From positions 310,001 through 374,000 of the forward strand of contig NZ_VAUA01000004.1 of NCBI RefSeq assembly GCF_005771405.1: DNA of 64,000 bases, in the 5' to 3' direction. The number at the start of each line of letters is the position of its first letter. Position 1 is the first letter of the stretch. Below are positions 27,858 to 36,030 of the stretch, piece after piece. Made by a program: the position numbers and the translations under genes. Under the pieces are notes generated by a model, which saw only the letters and a list, made by a program, of their open reading frames with translations, searched no databases and was not told the origin of the DNA. The DNA comes from Parasedimentitalea maritima. GTDB lineage: Bacteria; Pseudomonadota; Alphaproteobacteria; Rhodobacterales; Rhodobacteraceae.

Positions 27858-28508
27858 ATGGGCTTACGCATCAACGATGTAGTTCCGAATTTCACCGCTG
27901 AAACAGACCAAGGGACCGTTTCGTTCCACGACTGGATTGGCGATAGCTGGGCAATCCTGTTTTCGCATCCCAAAGACTTCACCCCTGTGTGTACCACTGA
28001 ATTTTCCGCGGTGGCCCAGCTGGCGGATGAATGGGCCGCCCGCAATACCAAGGTGATTGGGGTATCAGTTGACGGTGTTGAGGACCACAAAAAGTGGAAA
28101 ACTGACATCGAAAGTTATGGCGGTGCTGCTGCTGGTTTCCCAATTATTGCGGATGATGGTCTGGCGGTGTCTAAAGCATTCGATATGTTGCCAGCTGAAG
28201 CCTATATGCCCGACGGGCGTACCCCGGCCCATAGCGCGACCGTGCGTTCGGTGTTCATCATCGGCCCGGACAAGCAGCTGAAGTTGTCGATGACTTATCC
28301 GATGACGGTTGGTCGTAACTTTGCCGAAATCCTGCGCGCGCTGGATGGGTTGCAGATGTCGGGTAAAGGTGTTGCGACACCTGCAAACTGGGTTCCAGGT
28401 GAAGACGTGATCATCCCGCCAGCAGTGTCCAATGAGGATGCCAAGGCGAAATTTGGTGAGTTTGAAACCATCTTCCCCTATCTGCGGAAGACCAAAGCCC
28501 CACAGTAA
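27858..28508 (+). CDS. 1-Cys peroxiredoxin (Prx6-type)
   Basis: A 216-residue peroxiredoxin. The peroxidatic Cys45 lies in HPKDFTPVCTTE; no resolving Cys of the AhpC type is seen, and the extended C-terminal domain (VATPANWVPGEDVIIPPAVS) is that of the Prx6 group. It reduces hydrogen peroxide and organic peroxides in the cytoplasm using an external thiol. Ribosome-binding site GAGGAAA precedes ATG at 27858. Two tandem hairpins follow the stop. Confidence 0.92.
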   Translation: MGLRINDVVPNFTAETDQGTVSFHDWIGDSWAILFSHPKDFTPVCTTEFSAVAQLADEWAARNTKVIGVSVDGVEDHKKWKTDIESYGGAAAGFPIIADDGLAVSKAFDMLPAEAYMPDGRTPAHSATVRSVFIIGPDKQLKLSMTYPMTVGRNFAEILRALDGLQMSGKGVATPANWVPGEDVIIPPAVSNEDAKAKFGEFETIFPYLRKTKAPQ

Positions 28509-28521
28509 AGAAGCAGAAAAG

Positions 28522-28570
28522 GAGGAGGCTGTCTGCCTCCTCTGTGCCACAGCCCAGGTGCTGTGGCACA
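28522..28570 (+). terminator. Tandem hairpins after the peroxiredoxin gene
   Basis: GAGGAGGC/GCCTCCTC (28522-28529 with 28535-28542) and, directly after, TGTGCCACAGC/GCTGTGGCACA (28543-28553 with 28560-28570) are perfect stems of 8 and 11 bp. A T-run is lacking, so the second may serve as a transcript 3' stabiliser. Confidence 0.6.
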
Positions 28571-28666
28571 TTCACCTCCGAGGATGTTTTAGGCTAGATG
28601 AAGAACGGGATCCTTTTCTTCTGACCAAGCTGGAAAGATACAGGCCGGGGTGAAAGCAAAAGTCCC

Positions 28667-29389
28667 TTACCTGATATTGCGGTTAGAGTGGTGTTTTACC
28701 TTGTTCCGGTACCGCGCACGCTTCCACTCACGCTGAATTTTTTCCAATAGCGGTTTCTGCGATCCAATTGTGCTTCCGCCGGTTTCGGCTGTGCGATCTG
28801 TCAGGCAGGCGGGAGTGATCACAGCAATATGGATATTTGTATGCCAGTGCATTTGTAGAAAGGTATCAACTGGCCGGTCAAAGGGAGCGGTCGCTGTGAG
28901 CAGACGTTCGGCGGCTGACCGGCTGACCAGTTGCCCTGAGGTGCGTAGAGGCGTGATCCTTGGGAGGATCAGGGCATAGCTGTCCTGATGGTCTAGTTCT
29001 TCACCTTCGCATGTGCGGGTCTGCAGTTGGATATACCCGGTTTTCGTTAAATGCTGCGCCGCGAGCGAAAGCGCCGCGTCGAAATCATCGTTTAGTTCTA
29101 CATCATCTTCCAATATCAGAGCCGCATCAGCGTCGCTGTCCAACAGGGAAGTCCAGGCGTTGCGATGGCTGAGAAAGCAGCCAATCTCGCCGGGACGCAA
29201 TGCAAAGGGATAGCGGGGAGCGACCTGATTGGGCTGATAAGCCAGTGTCAGCTGATCCTGAGACAGGGCCGCGCCGTCAACGGCGTCGATGATTTCACTG
29301 TCTGGCCCCAACCGCTGCAATAATTGCTCTACTTGCGCACGTCGCTGTGTTGCTCGGGCGAGGTGGATGACAAAAGGTTTGATTTTCAT
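28667..29389 (-). CDS. Glycosyltransferase family 25 protein
   Basis: A 240-residue GT25 (LPS biosynthesis-type) transferase. The stretch GEIGCFLSHRNAW and the metal/nucleotide motif LILEDDVEL (near residue 90) are the family signature. Such enzymes add galactose or glucose to lipooligosaccharide or lipopolysaccharide at the cytoplasmic face. Its ATG overlaps the stop of the LuxR-type gene by four bases, suggesting that both are made from one mRNA with coupled translation. No O-antigen cluster is adjacent. Confidence 0.83.
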   Translation of the reverse strand: MKIKPFVIHLARATQRRAQVEQLLQRLGPDSEIIDAVDGAALSQDQLTLAYQPNQVAPRYPFALRPGEIGCFLSHRNAWTSLLDSDADAALILEDDVELNDDFDAALSLAAQHLTKTGYIQLQTRTCEGEELDHQDSYALILPRITPLRTSGQLVSRSAAERLLTATAPFDRPVDTFLQMHWHTNIHIAVITPACLTDRTAETGGSTIGSQKPLLEKIQREWKRARYRNKVKHHSNRNIR

Positions 29390-29922
29390 GATGACTCGTT
29401 GTTGTGCGCGGGCTGTGCTTCATTTGACAGCAGTGGTTCAGCCAACAGTTCCTCGATGAAGTAGCTGAGCAATTGTAACCGACCTGAAACGCCAGCCTTG
29501 CGGTAGACAGCGGCACATTGGGCTTTGACCGTGCCCTCTTTGGTTTGGCGCAGGGCAGCGATATCGGCAACTGGCAGTCCTTTGATCGCCAGTAAGGCAA
29601 CGTCGCGTTCCGCGCTGCTAAGCTGCCAGTCCGAGAATTGCTGTTCGATTAGTTCGGCAAAGGCATCAGATGCTACGTCAAGCTGGCGCCGCAGTCGCCG
29701 TTGCCGATGCGCGAGTGCGCGGATCTGGAGGACGGTTGCCAACAAACTGCCAATCAAGGCCAGTGCCAGCAGCAGTTCAAAGCTATTGTAGTGACGAAAA
29801 CTTGCGGCGTCCTCGCGGCCGAGTAGGTCAGAGGCGGCATCAAACATAAAGAAGGTGGCGCAGAGAGCCTGCACCACCAAAAGAAGCCAGAGCCAGAGCC
29901 AGAGTTGCGTATTGTTCTGCAT
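29386..29922 (-). CDS. Membrane-anchored LuxR-type HTH protein
   Basis: A 178-residue protein with two predicted membrane helices, about residues 7-27 (LWLWLWLLLVVQAL) and 49-68, a basic helical linker (LAHRQRRLRRQ) and a C-terminal LuxR-type helix-turn-helix at about 100-160 (LPVADIAALRQTKEGTVKAQ). It has no receiver or autoinducer domain, so it would be a one-component regulator bound to the inner membrane. The ATG at 29922 has GGGAG upstream; the longer frame from 30045 is unlikely. It lies between the acidic PepSY gene upstream and GT25 downstream, overlapping the latter by four bases. The signal it responds to is not shown. Confidence 0.8.
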   Translation of the reverse strand: MQNNTQLWLWLWLLLVVQALCATFFMFDAASDLLGREDAASFRHYNSFELLLALALIGSLLATVLQIRALAHRQRRLRRQLDVASDAFAELIEQQFSDWQLSSAERDVALLAIKGLPVADIAALRQTKEGTVKAQCAAVYRKAGVSGRLQLLSYFIEELLAEPLLSNEAQPAHNNESS

Positions 29923-29947
29923 TTGGCTCCCTCTGTGCTGACCGGTA

Positions 29948-30313
29948 TCAATCGTCGTCGTCGTCAGACTCATCTTCCGCGTCATCGCTCTCGTTTGCAG
30001 AGGCGTCATCTTCGGATTCGTCGTCATCGTCGTCTTCATCCTCACCGTGGTCGTCTTCGACCTCTACTTCGGTGACCATGCCGCTTGTTTCATCAAGCTC
30101 CAGCTCAGTTTCTACGCCATCCATTCGGACTTCAACCTCGATTTCACCATCTTCGATTTCAATTTCCTGCACAGTATAGCCCTGTGCTTCGATCGCAGCC
30201 CGGATTTCGGCCTCGGTGGTTCCAATTGTATCCCCAACTGAGATATTGGCCACGGCCAGAGCAGGGGCGCCAACGATCAGAGCAGCCAGTGTAAGTGTTT
30301 TGAGGTTTTCCAT
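29948..30313 (-). CDS. Secreted PepSY-like protein with very acidic tail
   Basis: A 121-residue protein with a signal peptide (about 1-22, ending AVA-N). The middle part, EAEIRAAIEAQGYTVQEIEI to LDETSGMVTEVE, resembles a PepSY domain (inhibitory or binding module of periplasmic proteins). From about residue 85 the tail is almost all Asp, Glu and Ser, likely binding calcium or other cations. It is the first gene of a probable unit with the LuxR-type gene 25 bases downstream. Function unknown; a periplasmic sensor role for that regulator is a guess. Confidence 0.7.
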   Translation of the reverse strand: MENLKTLTLAALIVGAPALAVANISVGDTIGTTEAEIRAAIEAQGYTVQEIEIEDGEIEVEVRMDGVETELELDETSGMVTEVEVEDDHGEDEDDDDDESEDDASANESDDAEDESDDDDD

Positions 30314-30498
30314 TTTTCATCTCCAATTTGGGTTTCGGTGATGATGAGGTGGGGAGGGGGCGAGGGCGAAACGATTGGTTTTTGGTTGGTTTTGGGGGGG
30401 ATTGGACTAAGGTTTATGCGCTGTCTGGTGGTACGAACCGTTATTGCTTCAAGGCACCAGAGATTGAGAACAGATTTCAGCGGTATTGAAGCAGAAAC

Positions 30499-31065
30499 AT
30501 GAAAAACATCGTTTTAGGATTGATCCTTTATTTGTCCGCTGGTGCCAGCGTGGCTGAACAGGCGCCGCCTGTTGAGCTGACGCCTCCTTTGCCAAAGGAA
30601 GCTTATGCCAGCTGCGCTGCGCTGGATGGGGCGTTGTTTGTGGATGGGGTTCCGCCGGAGGTTGGACTGACATTGCATTCACGGCCCCGGATGAATGCGA
30701 TTGTCACGGCTGTTCTTCCGAGTTCGGCCACCGGAGTGGTAAAGGGGAAATGCAAGCGACGCCTCCACAATCTATGGTGTCAGGTGACCTGGGGCTGCCT
30801 GCGGGGCTATGCTCGGACTGTCTTTTTACGTGAAGGTGATCGACCTCACCCGTTGCAGTGGGCTGAGGTCACCGGAGTGCCTGTCGACAGGTTCTTGATG
30901 TTGTATTCCAAAGCCGATGAGAGGGCTACACCTGCGGCAGCTATCTCACCAACTGCAAGAGTATCGGTGTTGGATTGTGTCGCGGGTGCGGGTGGTCAGG
31001 AGTGGTGTGCGGTTGTGTGGGGTGACAAAACGGGTTGGACGCGAAAACAGTATTTGCAGTTTTAA
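30499..31065 (+). CDS. Exported protein with two SH3b-like repeats
   Basis: A 188-residue protein with a signal peptide (about 1-19, ending SVA-E). Two bacterial SH3-type segments can be seen: residues about 56-110 (LTLHSRPRMNAIVTAVLPSS to WGCLRGYARTVFL) and about 133-188 (LYSKADERATPAAAIS to WGDKTGWTRKQYLQF), each with two Cys. SH3b domains often bind murein or a partner protein; here neither is shown. The gene is divergent from the PepSY protein gene. Confidence 0.72.
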   Translation: MKNIVLGLILYLSAGASVAEQAPPVELTPPLPKEAYASCAALDGALFVDGVPPEVGLTLHSRPRMNAIVTAVLPSSATGVVKGKCKRRLHNLWCQVTWGCLRGYARTVFLREGDRPHPLQWAEVTGVPVDRFLMLYSKADERATPAAAISPTARVSVLDCVAGAGGQEWCAVVWGDKTGWTRKQYLQF

Positions 31066-31098
31066 GTTGAAGTGACCGCGCATTAGAAGGATCGAAGA

Positions 31099-31269
31099 AT
31101 GAGTGTGAAATGGATGTTTGCCATAGCGATTGCACTAACAGGGGCGGCGGCTGGTACGGTGTTCTATGTGAATTCGCTGCGGGCCTGTGCCTGTATGCCG
31201 GTGATCGTGGATCAGGATGGGACCGTGGTGGATGCCGGTGTAACAGCTAGCCCGGATTGTGGCTGTTGA
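31099..31269 (+). CDS. Small membrane protein with a Cys-rich C-terminus
   Basis: A 56-residue open frame with an N-terminal membrane helix (about 4-23, WMFAIAIALTGAAAGTVFYV) and five Cys-related positions in a short tail: ACACM near 29-33 and PDCGC at the end. It starts 33 bases after the SH3b gene on the same strand with a purine-rich leader, so it may belong to that unit. I do not recognise a family. The Cys pairs could bind a metal or form disulfides. Confidence 0.5.
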   Translation: MSVKWMFAIAIALTGAAAGTVFYVNSLRACACMPVIVDQDGTVVDAGVTASPDCGC

Positions 31270-31357
31270 CGCGCAGACTATAGGGCGGAACCCCAAATAC
31301 AGAATTGATTTTCTGATTTGGAAATCGTGCAGCTAAATCCTTACTTCACCAGAGGAT

Positions 31358-31717
31358 CTATTCTTTGTCCCAACTCATGAGAAGTCCTTGTGCGTCTTCC
31401 ACCACCCAAACATCTTCGATGTCGTCCGGTTCAGCGATGTGCATGAAGTTATTAGTTATCCACTTTCTAGAGAGAGTTAGTTTAAGCCCCTCGTGCCGCG
31501 CCTCTTCGGGCAGAGTGCACCGCCCATACACCCAAGTTCGACCGTCCATGGTCACGAAGGAAAGGTCATTTTTCAGCTCTAGCTTTACACCTAAGGCGTA
31601 CTTATAAAAATCCCCAGCGCTATGAGTTGATTTGAATTTAAAAGTAACGCCCTGCCGAAAATGCGAAACTTGGCATTCGACAAGTTTTTCCCAGGTAGGC
31701 TGAAATTGAACACCCAC
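31358..31717 (-). CDS. Hypothetical protein
   Basis: A protein of about 119 residues with mixed alpha/beta composition (for example KLVECQVSHFRQGVTFKFKS and DVWVVEDAQGLLMSWD). No motif is recognised and there is no signal peptide or membrane segment. The frame runs to 31744 from a TTG, but the GTG at 31717 has AGGAG eight bases upstream and is preferred. By eye its base composition is more AT-rich than the neighbouring pnp gene, which may mean a recently acquired gene. Confidence 0.5.
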   Translation of the reverse strand: MGVQFQPTWEKLVECQVSHFRQGVTFKFKSTHSAGDFYKYALGVKLELKNDLSFVTMDGRTWVYGRCTLPEEARHEGLKLTLSRKWITNNFMHIAEPDDIEDVWVVEDAQGLLMSWDKE

Positions 31718-31862
31718 TAATTGGTCTCCTATTTTGCTAAACAAAACCGGTTGGCTGTCTCTTTGGCAATACAGAACTGAAGTCTCAAGTAGCTAAAGGT
31801 CTGTCCTTCCATGTCTCACTTACGGCGCTTGTGTTGGCTGGAAAGTCGACGGAATTCTTAAC

Positions 31863-31891
31863 GAAAAAAGCCCCGCTGTTGCCAGCGGAGC
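31863..31891 (-). terminator. Rho-independent terminator of pnp
   Basis: Read on the minus strand, GCTCCGCTG, a GCAA loop, and CAGCGGGGC are followed by six T. It lies 36 bases after the pnp stop. Confidence 0.85.
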
Positions 31892-31926
31892 CTTCGATAA
31901 TCTCAACAGTGTAAACCCGGGTTGGC

Positions 31927-34050
31927 TTACTCTTCTGGTTTGATCTCTTCGCCAGTTGCCTGGTCTACGATCTTCATCGACAGGCGAACCTTGCCACGAT
32001 CGTCGAAGCCCAGCAGTTTGACTTTGACTTCCTGGCCTTCTTTCAGAACATCTGACGGATGGTTCAGGCGGCGGTTTTCGATCTGGGAAACGTGTACCAG
32101 ACCATCGCGCTTGCCAAAGAAGTTCACAAATGCGCCGAAGTCGACGATTTTGACAACTTTACCAGTGTAGATGGCACCTTCTTCAGGCTCGGCCACGATC
32201 GAATAGATCATGTCGTAGGCCTTCTTGATTGATTCACCGTTTGGCGAAGCAATCTTGATGATGCCTTCGTCGTTGATGTCGACCTTAGCGCCGGACACTT
32301 CAACGATTTCACGGATAACCTTACCACCGGAACCGATAACTTCACGGATCTTGTCGGTGGGGATCTGCATGGTTTCGATGCGCGGTGCGTGAACCGAGAA
32401 GTCAGAAGCTTCGGTCAGTGCGTTTGCCATCTCACCCAGGATGTGGACACGGCCAGCTTTGGCCTGCTCCAGGGCTTTTTCCATGATTTCAGGTGTGATG
32501 CCTGCAATCTTGATGTCCATCTGCAGCGAGGTGATACCTTTTTCGGTACCGGCCACTTTGAAGTCCATGTCGCCGAGGTGGTCTTCGTCACCCAGGATGT
32601 CGGACAGGATCGCGTAGGAACCGTCTTCTTCCAGGATCAGACCCATCGCAACGCCAGCAACTGGTGCTTTCAGAGGTACACCGGCGTCCATCATCGACAG
32701 CGAGCCGCCGCAGACAGAAGCCATCGAGCTTGAGCCGTTCGATTCGGTGATCTCGGACACCAAGCGAATGGTGTATGGGAAATCAGTCGAAGCAGGCAGA
32801 ACAGCCTGAAGCGCGCGCCATGCCAGTTTACCGTGACCGATTTCACGACGACCTGGGCCACCAACGCGACCAACTTCACCAACCGAGTAGGGAGGGAAGT
32901 TATAGTGCAGCAGGAAGTTCGATTTGAAGTTGCCGTGCAGCGCGTCGATGAACTGCTCGTCGTCTCCGGTACCCAGAGTGGTCACAACCAGACCCTGAGT
33001 TTCGCCACGGGTGAACAGTGCCGAACCGTGGGTCCGTGGCAGCAGGCCAGTTTCCGAAACGATTGGGCGGATCTCGTCAGTCTTACGACCGTCGATACGA
33101 ACACCAGTTTTAACAACGTCACCGCGCAGGATGCCAGCTTCAAGCTTTTTCAGAGCGGAACCAAGGTTCGCGTCGTCCAGTTGCTCTTCGGTCAGGGCAG
33201 CCTTGATGGTGTCACGTGCAGCGGCAACAGCGGAAGTGCGCTCTTGCTTGTCGCTGATCGCAAATGCAGCGCGCATGTCAGCATCGCCAGCGGCCTTAAC
33301 AGCTTCGAACAGCTCTGAGTAGTCAGGTGCTGCAAAGTCGAACGGCTCTTTGGCGCAATCTTCGGCCAGATCAATGATCAGGTCGATAACCGGCTGGATC
33401 TGCTCGTGAGCAAAGTTCACCGCACCCAGCATTTCTGCTTCGGTCAGTTCGTATGCTTCCGACTCAACCATCATCACGGCGTCTTTGGTACCGGCAACAA
33501 CCAGATCCAGACGCTGTTCAGGGTTCAGGCGCAGGTCCTGCATGTCGTCAACGGTTGGGTTCAGAACATAATCGCCATCTTCAAAGCCAACGCGGCAGCT
33601 GGCGATTGGGCCCATGAACGGCGCACCAGAGATGGTCAGAGCAGCCGAAGCAGCAATCATCGCAACCATGTCTGGGTCGTTGACCAGATCGTGGGACAGC
33701 ACGGTGCACATCACCAGAACTTCGTTTTTGAAGCCAGGAACGAACAGCGGACGGATCGGACGGTCGATCAGACGTGCAGTCAGTGTTTCTTTCTCGGTGG
33801 GGCGGGCCTCACGCTTGAAGAAGCCACCCGGTACTTTACCGGCAGCATAGTATTTTTCTTGGTAGTGCACGGTCAGGGGAAAGAAGTCCTGGCCGGGTTT
33901 TTGCTTGCGGGCAAAAGTGACGTTGGCCATGACTGAGGTTTCGCCCAGAGTGGCGATAACCGAGCCGTCAGCCTGACGGGCAACTTTGCCGGTTTCCAGT
34001 GTCAGCGTCTCTTCGCCCCACTGGATCGATTTCTTTGTTACGTTAAACAT
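31927..34050 (-). CDS. pnp: Polyribonucleotide nucleotidyltransferase
   Basis: A 707-residue PNPase, which degrades RNA 3'-5' with phosphate and is a core of mRNA turnover. Two RNase PH-like halves are linked by a helical region (about 230-310); the second half contains the catalytic region [14 protein letters not shown]. The KH domain shows [11 protein letters not shown] near 565, and the S1 domain follows (about 620-690). The ATG at 34050 gives the standard start [12 protein letters not shown]. It is usually adjacent to rpsO; here the two lie 3.8 kb apart with an ArsR/decarboxylase pair and other genes between. Two hairpins lie in its leader. Confidence 0.97.
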   Translation of the reverse strand: MFNVTKKSIQWGEETLTLETGKVARQADGSVIATLGETSVMANVTFARKQKPGQDFFPLTVHYQEKYYAAGKVPGGFFKREARPTEKETLTARLIDRPIRPLFVPGFKNEVLVMCTVLSHDLVNDPDMVAMIAASAALTISGAPFMGPIASCRVGFEDGDYVLNPTVDDMQDLRLNPEQRLDLVVAGTKDAVMMVESEAYELTEAEMLGAVNFAHEQIQPVIDLIIDLAEDCAKEPFDFAAPDYSELFEAVKAAGDADMRAAFAISDKQERTSAVAAARDTIKAALTEEQLDDANLGSALKKLEAGILRGDVVKTGVRIDGRKTDEIRPIVSETGLLPRTHGSALFTRGETQGLVVTTLGTGDDEQFIDALHGNFKSNFLLHYNFPPYSVGEVGRVGGPGRREIGHGKLAWRALQAVLPASTDFPYTIRLVSEITESNGSSSMASVCGGSLSMMDAGVPLKAPVAGVAMGLILEEDGSYAILSDILGDEDHLGDMDFKVAGTEKGITSLQMDIKIAGITPEIMEKALEQAKAGRVHILGEMANALTEASDFSVHAPRIETMQIPTDKIREVIGSGGKVIREIVEVSGAKVDINDEGIIKIASPNGESIKKAYDMIYSIVAEPEEGAIYTGKVVKIVDFGAFVNFFGKRDGLVHVSQIENRRLNHPSDVLKEGQEVKVKLLGFDDRGKVRLSMKIVDQATGEEIKPEE

Positions 34051-34095
34051 CAACGTTTCCTACGTAGGCTGCAGGGGCGTATCCCCTTTGGCCGG

Positions 34096-34117
34096 AAAAA
34101 TGCGAGCCCTTGCTCGC
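34096..34117 (-). terminator. Hairpin with U-run between arsR and pnp
   Basis: On the minus strand GCGAGC, AAGG, GCTCGC is followed by ATTTTT, 46 bases before the pnp ATG and about 117 bases after the arsR stop. It could end the arsR transcript or act as a pnp leader attenuator. A second weaker stem (GGGG/CCCC) lies at 34074-34086. Confidence 0.55.
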
Positions 34118-34233
34118 GACCCTATCCTTCGTGTCTGGGGCTCGGGTCTCGGATGCCCCATTCCAGATTTCCTCGCGTTATAGGGTTTTTGGGCAAAAAG
34201 AAAGGTTCAATACGACGATGCCCTTGCAGAGGG

Positions 34234-34563
34234 TCAATTTTGACGGTTTGCCGCCGATCCAAAAGCCTTGCCCAAATCGGCCAATGCGCTGGGGTCTGCT
34301 TTGTAGAAAACCCAATTTTTGATCTTTTGGGAGGTCACCAAACCGGCGGCTTCCAGCGTTTTCATATGGGATGTTACTGTTGGTTGGGACAGGCCAGTTT
34401 TATCCGTGATAGCCCCGACACAGACGCCGTCGTTAACCAGATCTCCATCGATCTGGGGGGGGAAGTGGGCGCGGGGGTCCAACAGCCAATCCATGATCTT
34501 GGTGCGCTGGGGGGTAGCCAGTGCACGTAGGGCAGGTAACATTTCTAGCAACGGCTTGTTCAT
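34234..34563 (-). CDS. ArsR-family transcriptional regulator
   Basis: A 109-residue winged-helix regulator of the ArsR type; the DNA-reading helix is TGLSQPTVTSHMKTLEAAGL. The metal-box position reads GVCVGAI with one Cys only, so the two-Cys site of arsenic or zinc sensors is missing and another signal is likely. The gene is divergent from a PLP decarboxylase gene, the two starts being 62 bases apart. Three 16-bp spaced ATATAG repeats occupy this gap and are the likely binding sites. Confidence 0.85.
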   Translation of the reverse strand: MNKPLLEMLPALRALATPQRTKIMDWLLDPRAHFPPQIDGDLVNDGVCVGAITDKTGLSQPTVTSHMKTLEAAGLVTSQKIKNWVFYKADPSALADLGKAFGSAANRQN

Positions 34564-34599
34564 ATAGATGGATGCCTATATAGGTTTTTCTCGATATAG
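34562..34599. promoter_or_regulatory. Three ATATAG repeats, 16-bp period, likely ArsR operator
   Basis: ATATAG occurs at 34562-34567, 34578-34583 and 34594-34599, each exactly 16 bases after the one before. The middle copy is part of the perfect palindrome CCTATATAGG (34575-34584). The set fills the gap between divergent regulator and enzyme genes. Confidence 0.6.
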
Positions 34600-34625
34600 A
34601 ATCGGTTGATCTCAGGGAGAATGCC

Positions 34626-35975
34626 ATGAATGAGCTTGAGTTGCTACAGGATGCGGACCAGCGGGCGCAGGCCTATGTTGCGGGCATCGAAGACCGACGA
34701 GTGGTTCCAGGTGATGCAGAGCGGGCAGCTTTGCAGGGCTTTCGTGAGGAATTGTCTGATAGCGGCAGACCTGGGAGCGAAACAATTTCCATGATGGATA
34801 CGTTGGGTTCACCAGCTACGGTCGCCTCTAATGGACCGAACTACTTTGGCTTTGTCATTGGCGCAAGCTTGCCATCAGCATCCGCTGCAGAACGGCTTGC
34901 CTTGGCATGGGATCAATGCGCGTCAACCGAAGATGGCAGCCCTGTAGCTGATGTCTTGGAAAAACAGGCTGGGCGCTGGTTGTTGGATATTCTGGATCTT
35001 CCGCGGGAAAGTGCTGTTGCCTTTGGTACCTCGGCGACAGCCTGCGGTCTAAGCTGTTTGGCAGCCGCACGGGCGGCTTTGTTGGACCGCTTGGGGTGGG
35101 GCGTGGTGAACGACGGGCTGATGGGCGCGCCGGAGATCAAAGTGGTTGTTCCCGCGTCGACCCATGTCACTGTGCGCAAGGCCTTACAGATACTTGGGTT
35201 TGGCTGGGCCCGCGTGCAGAAGGCGCCTGTGGACGGGCAGGGGCGGATCTTGCCGGACCAACTGCCTGAGATGGACGCGCAGACAATCTTGATCCTGCAA
35301 GCGGGTGAGGTGAATACCGGAGAGTTCGATCATTTTGACGAAATCATTCCACGAGCCAAAGCAGCAGGTGCCTGGGTCCATGTGGATGGGGCCTTTGGCC
35401 TGTGGGCACGAGCGGCGCCAAATATACGCAGCCTAACCAATGGAATTGACGGGGCCGACAGCTGGACGACCGATGGTCATAAATGGTTGAACACGCCGTA
35501 TGATGGCGCGATGGCCATTTGTCGTGATCCGCAGGCTCTGGCACGGGTGATGAACAGCGATGCGGCTTACTCCAGTGCTTCGGCAGATGCACAAAAGAAT
35601 CTAACGCTGGAATTCTCGCGCCGCGCGCGGGGCATTCCAATCTGGGCGGCACTTCGGACGTTGGGCCGAAATGGTGTGGCACAGATGGTCGAAACCCACC
35701 ACCTGCAGGCACAGCGCATTGCTTCGGCATTATCCGAAGCAGGGTTTGAGGTGCTGAACCGCGTTGTACTGAACCAAGTTTTGGTACGAGGTAAAGATGA
35801 TGCGGCCACTCGTTCCATTCTTCAGCAGGTTCAGGACAGCGGTACATCATGGTTTGGCGGCAGTGTCTGGCAGGATCGCCCTGCATTTCGCATCAGCCTG
35901 TCGTCATTCCGAACTAAGGACGAGCATGTTGATCGGTTGATTGCCCTGATGCAGCGTATTGGCCCCAGCGGATAG
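34626..35975 (+). CDS. PLP-dependent decarboxylase / aminotransferase-fold protein (group II decarboxylase-like)
   Basis: A 449-residue fold-type I PLP enzyme. The internal-aldimine lysine is Lys286 in TTDGHKWLNTPYDG, and the cofactor region AFGTSATACGLSCLAAARAAL (near 138) and HVDGAFGLWA (near 252) are typical of group II amino acid decarboxylases. It probably decarboxylates an aromatic or other amino acid; the substrate is not assigned. GGAGAAT precedes the ATG at 34626. Divergent from an ArsR-type regulator that probably controls it. Confidence 0.85.
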   Translation: MNELELLQDADQRAQAYVAGIEDRRVVPGDAERAALQGFREELSDSGRPGSETISMMDTLGSPATVASNGPNYFGFVIGASLPSASAAERLALAWDQCASTEDGSPVADVLEKQAGRWLLDILDLPRESAVAFGTSATACGLSCLAAARAALLDRLGWGVVNDGLMGAPEIKVVVPASTHVTVRKALQILGFGWARVQKAPVDGQGRILPDQLPEMDAQTILILQAGEVNTGEFDHFDEIIPRAKAAGAWVHVDGAFGLWARAAPNIRSLTNGIDGADSWTTDGHKWLNTPYDGAMAICRDPQALARVMNSDAAYSSASADAQKNLTLEFSRRARGIPIWAALRTLGRNGVAQMVETHHLQAQRIASALSEAGFEVLNRVVLNQVLVRGKDDAATRSILQQVQDSGTSWFGGSVWQDRPAFRISLSSFRTKDEHVDRLIALMQRIGPSG

Positions 35976-36030
35976 ATCAAACCGGAGCCATAAGCCGTGG
36001 AGGGTAAGCCCGAGATGTTCGAACTCTGGC

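Noticed and set aside
32389-33936. Plus-strand open frames of 114-176 residues across pnp
   Set aside because: They are antisense to the well-supported pnp gene and show no motif.
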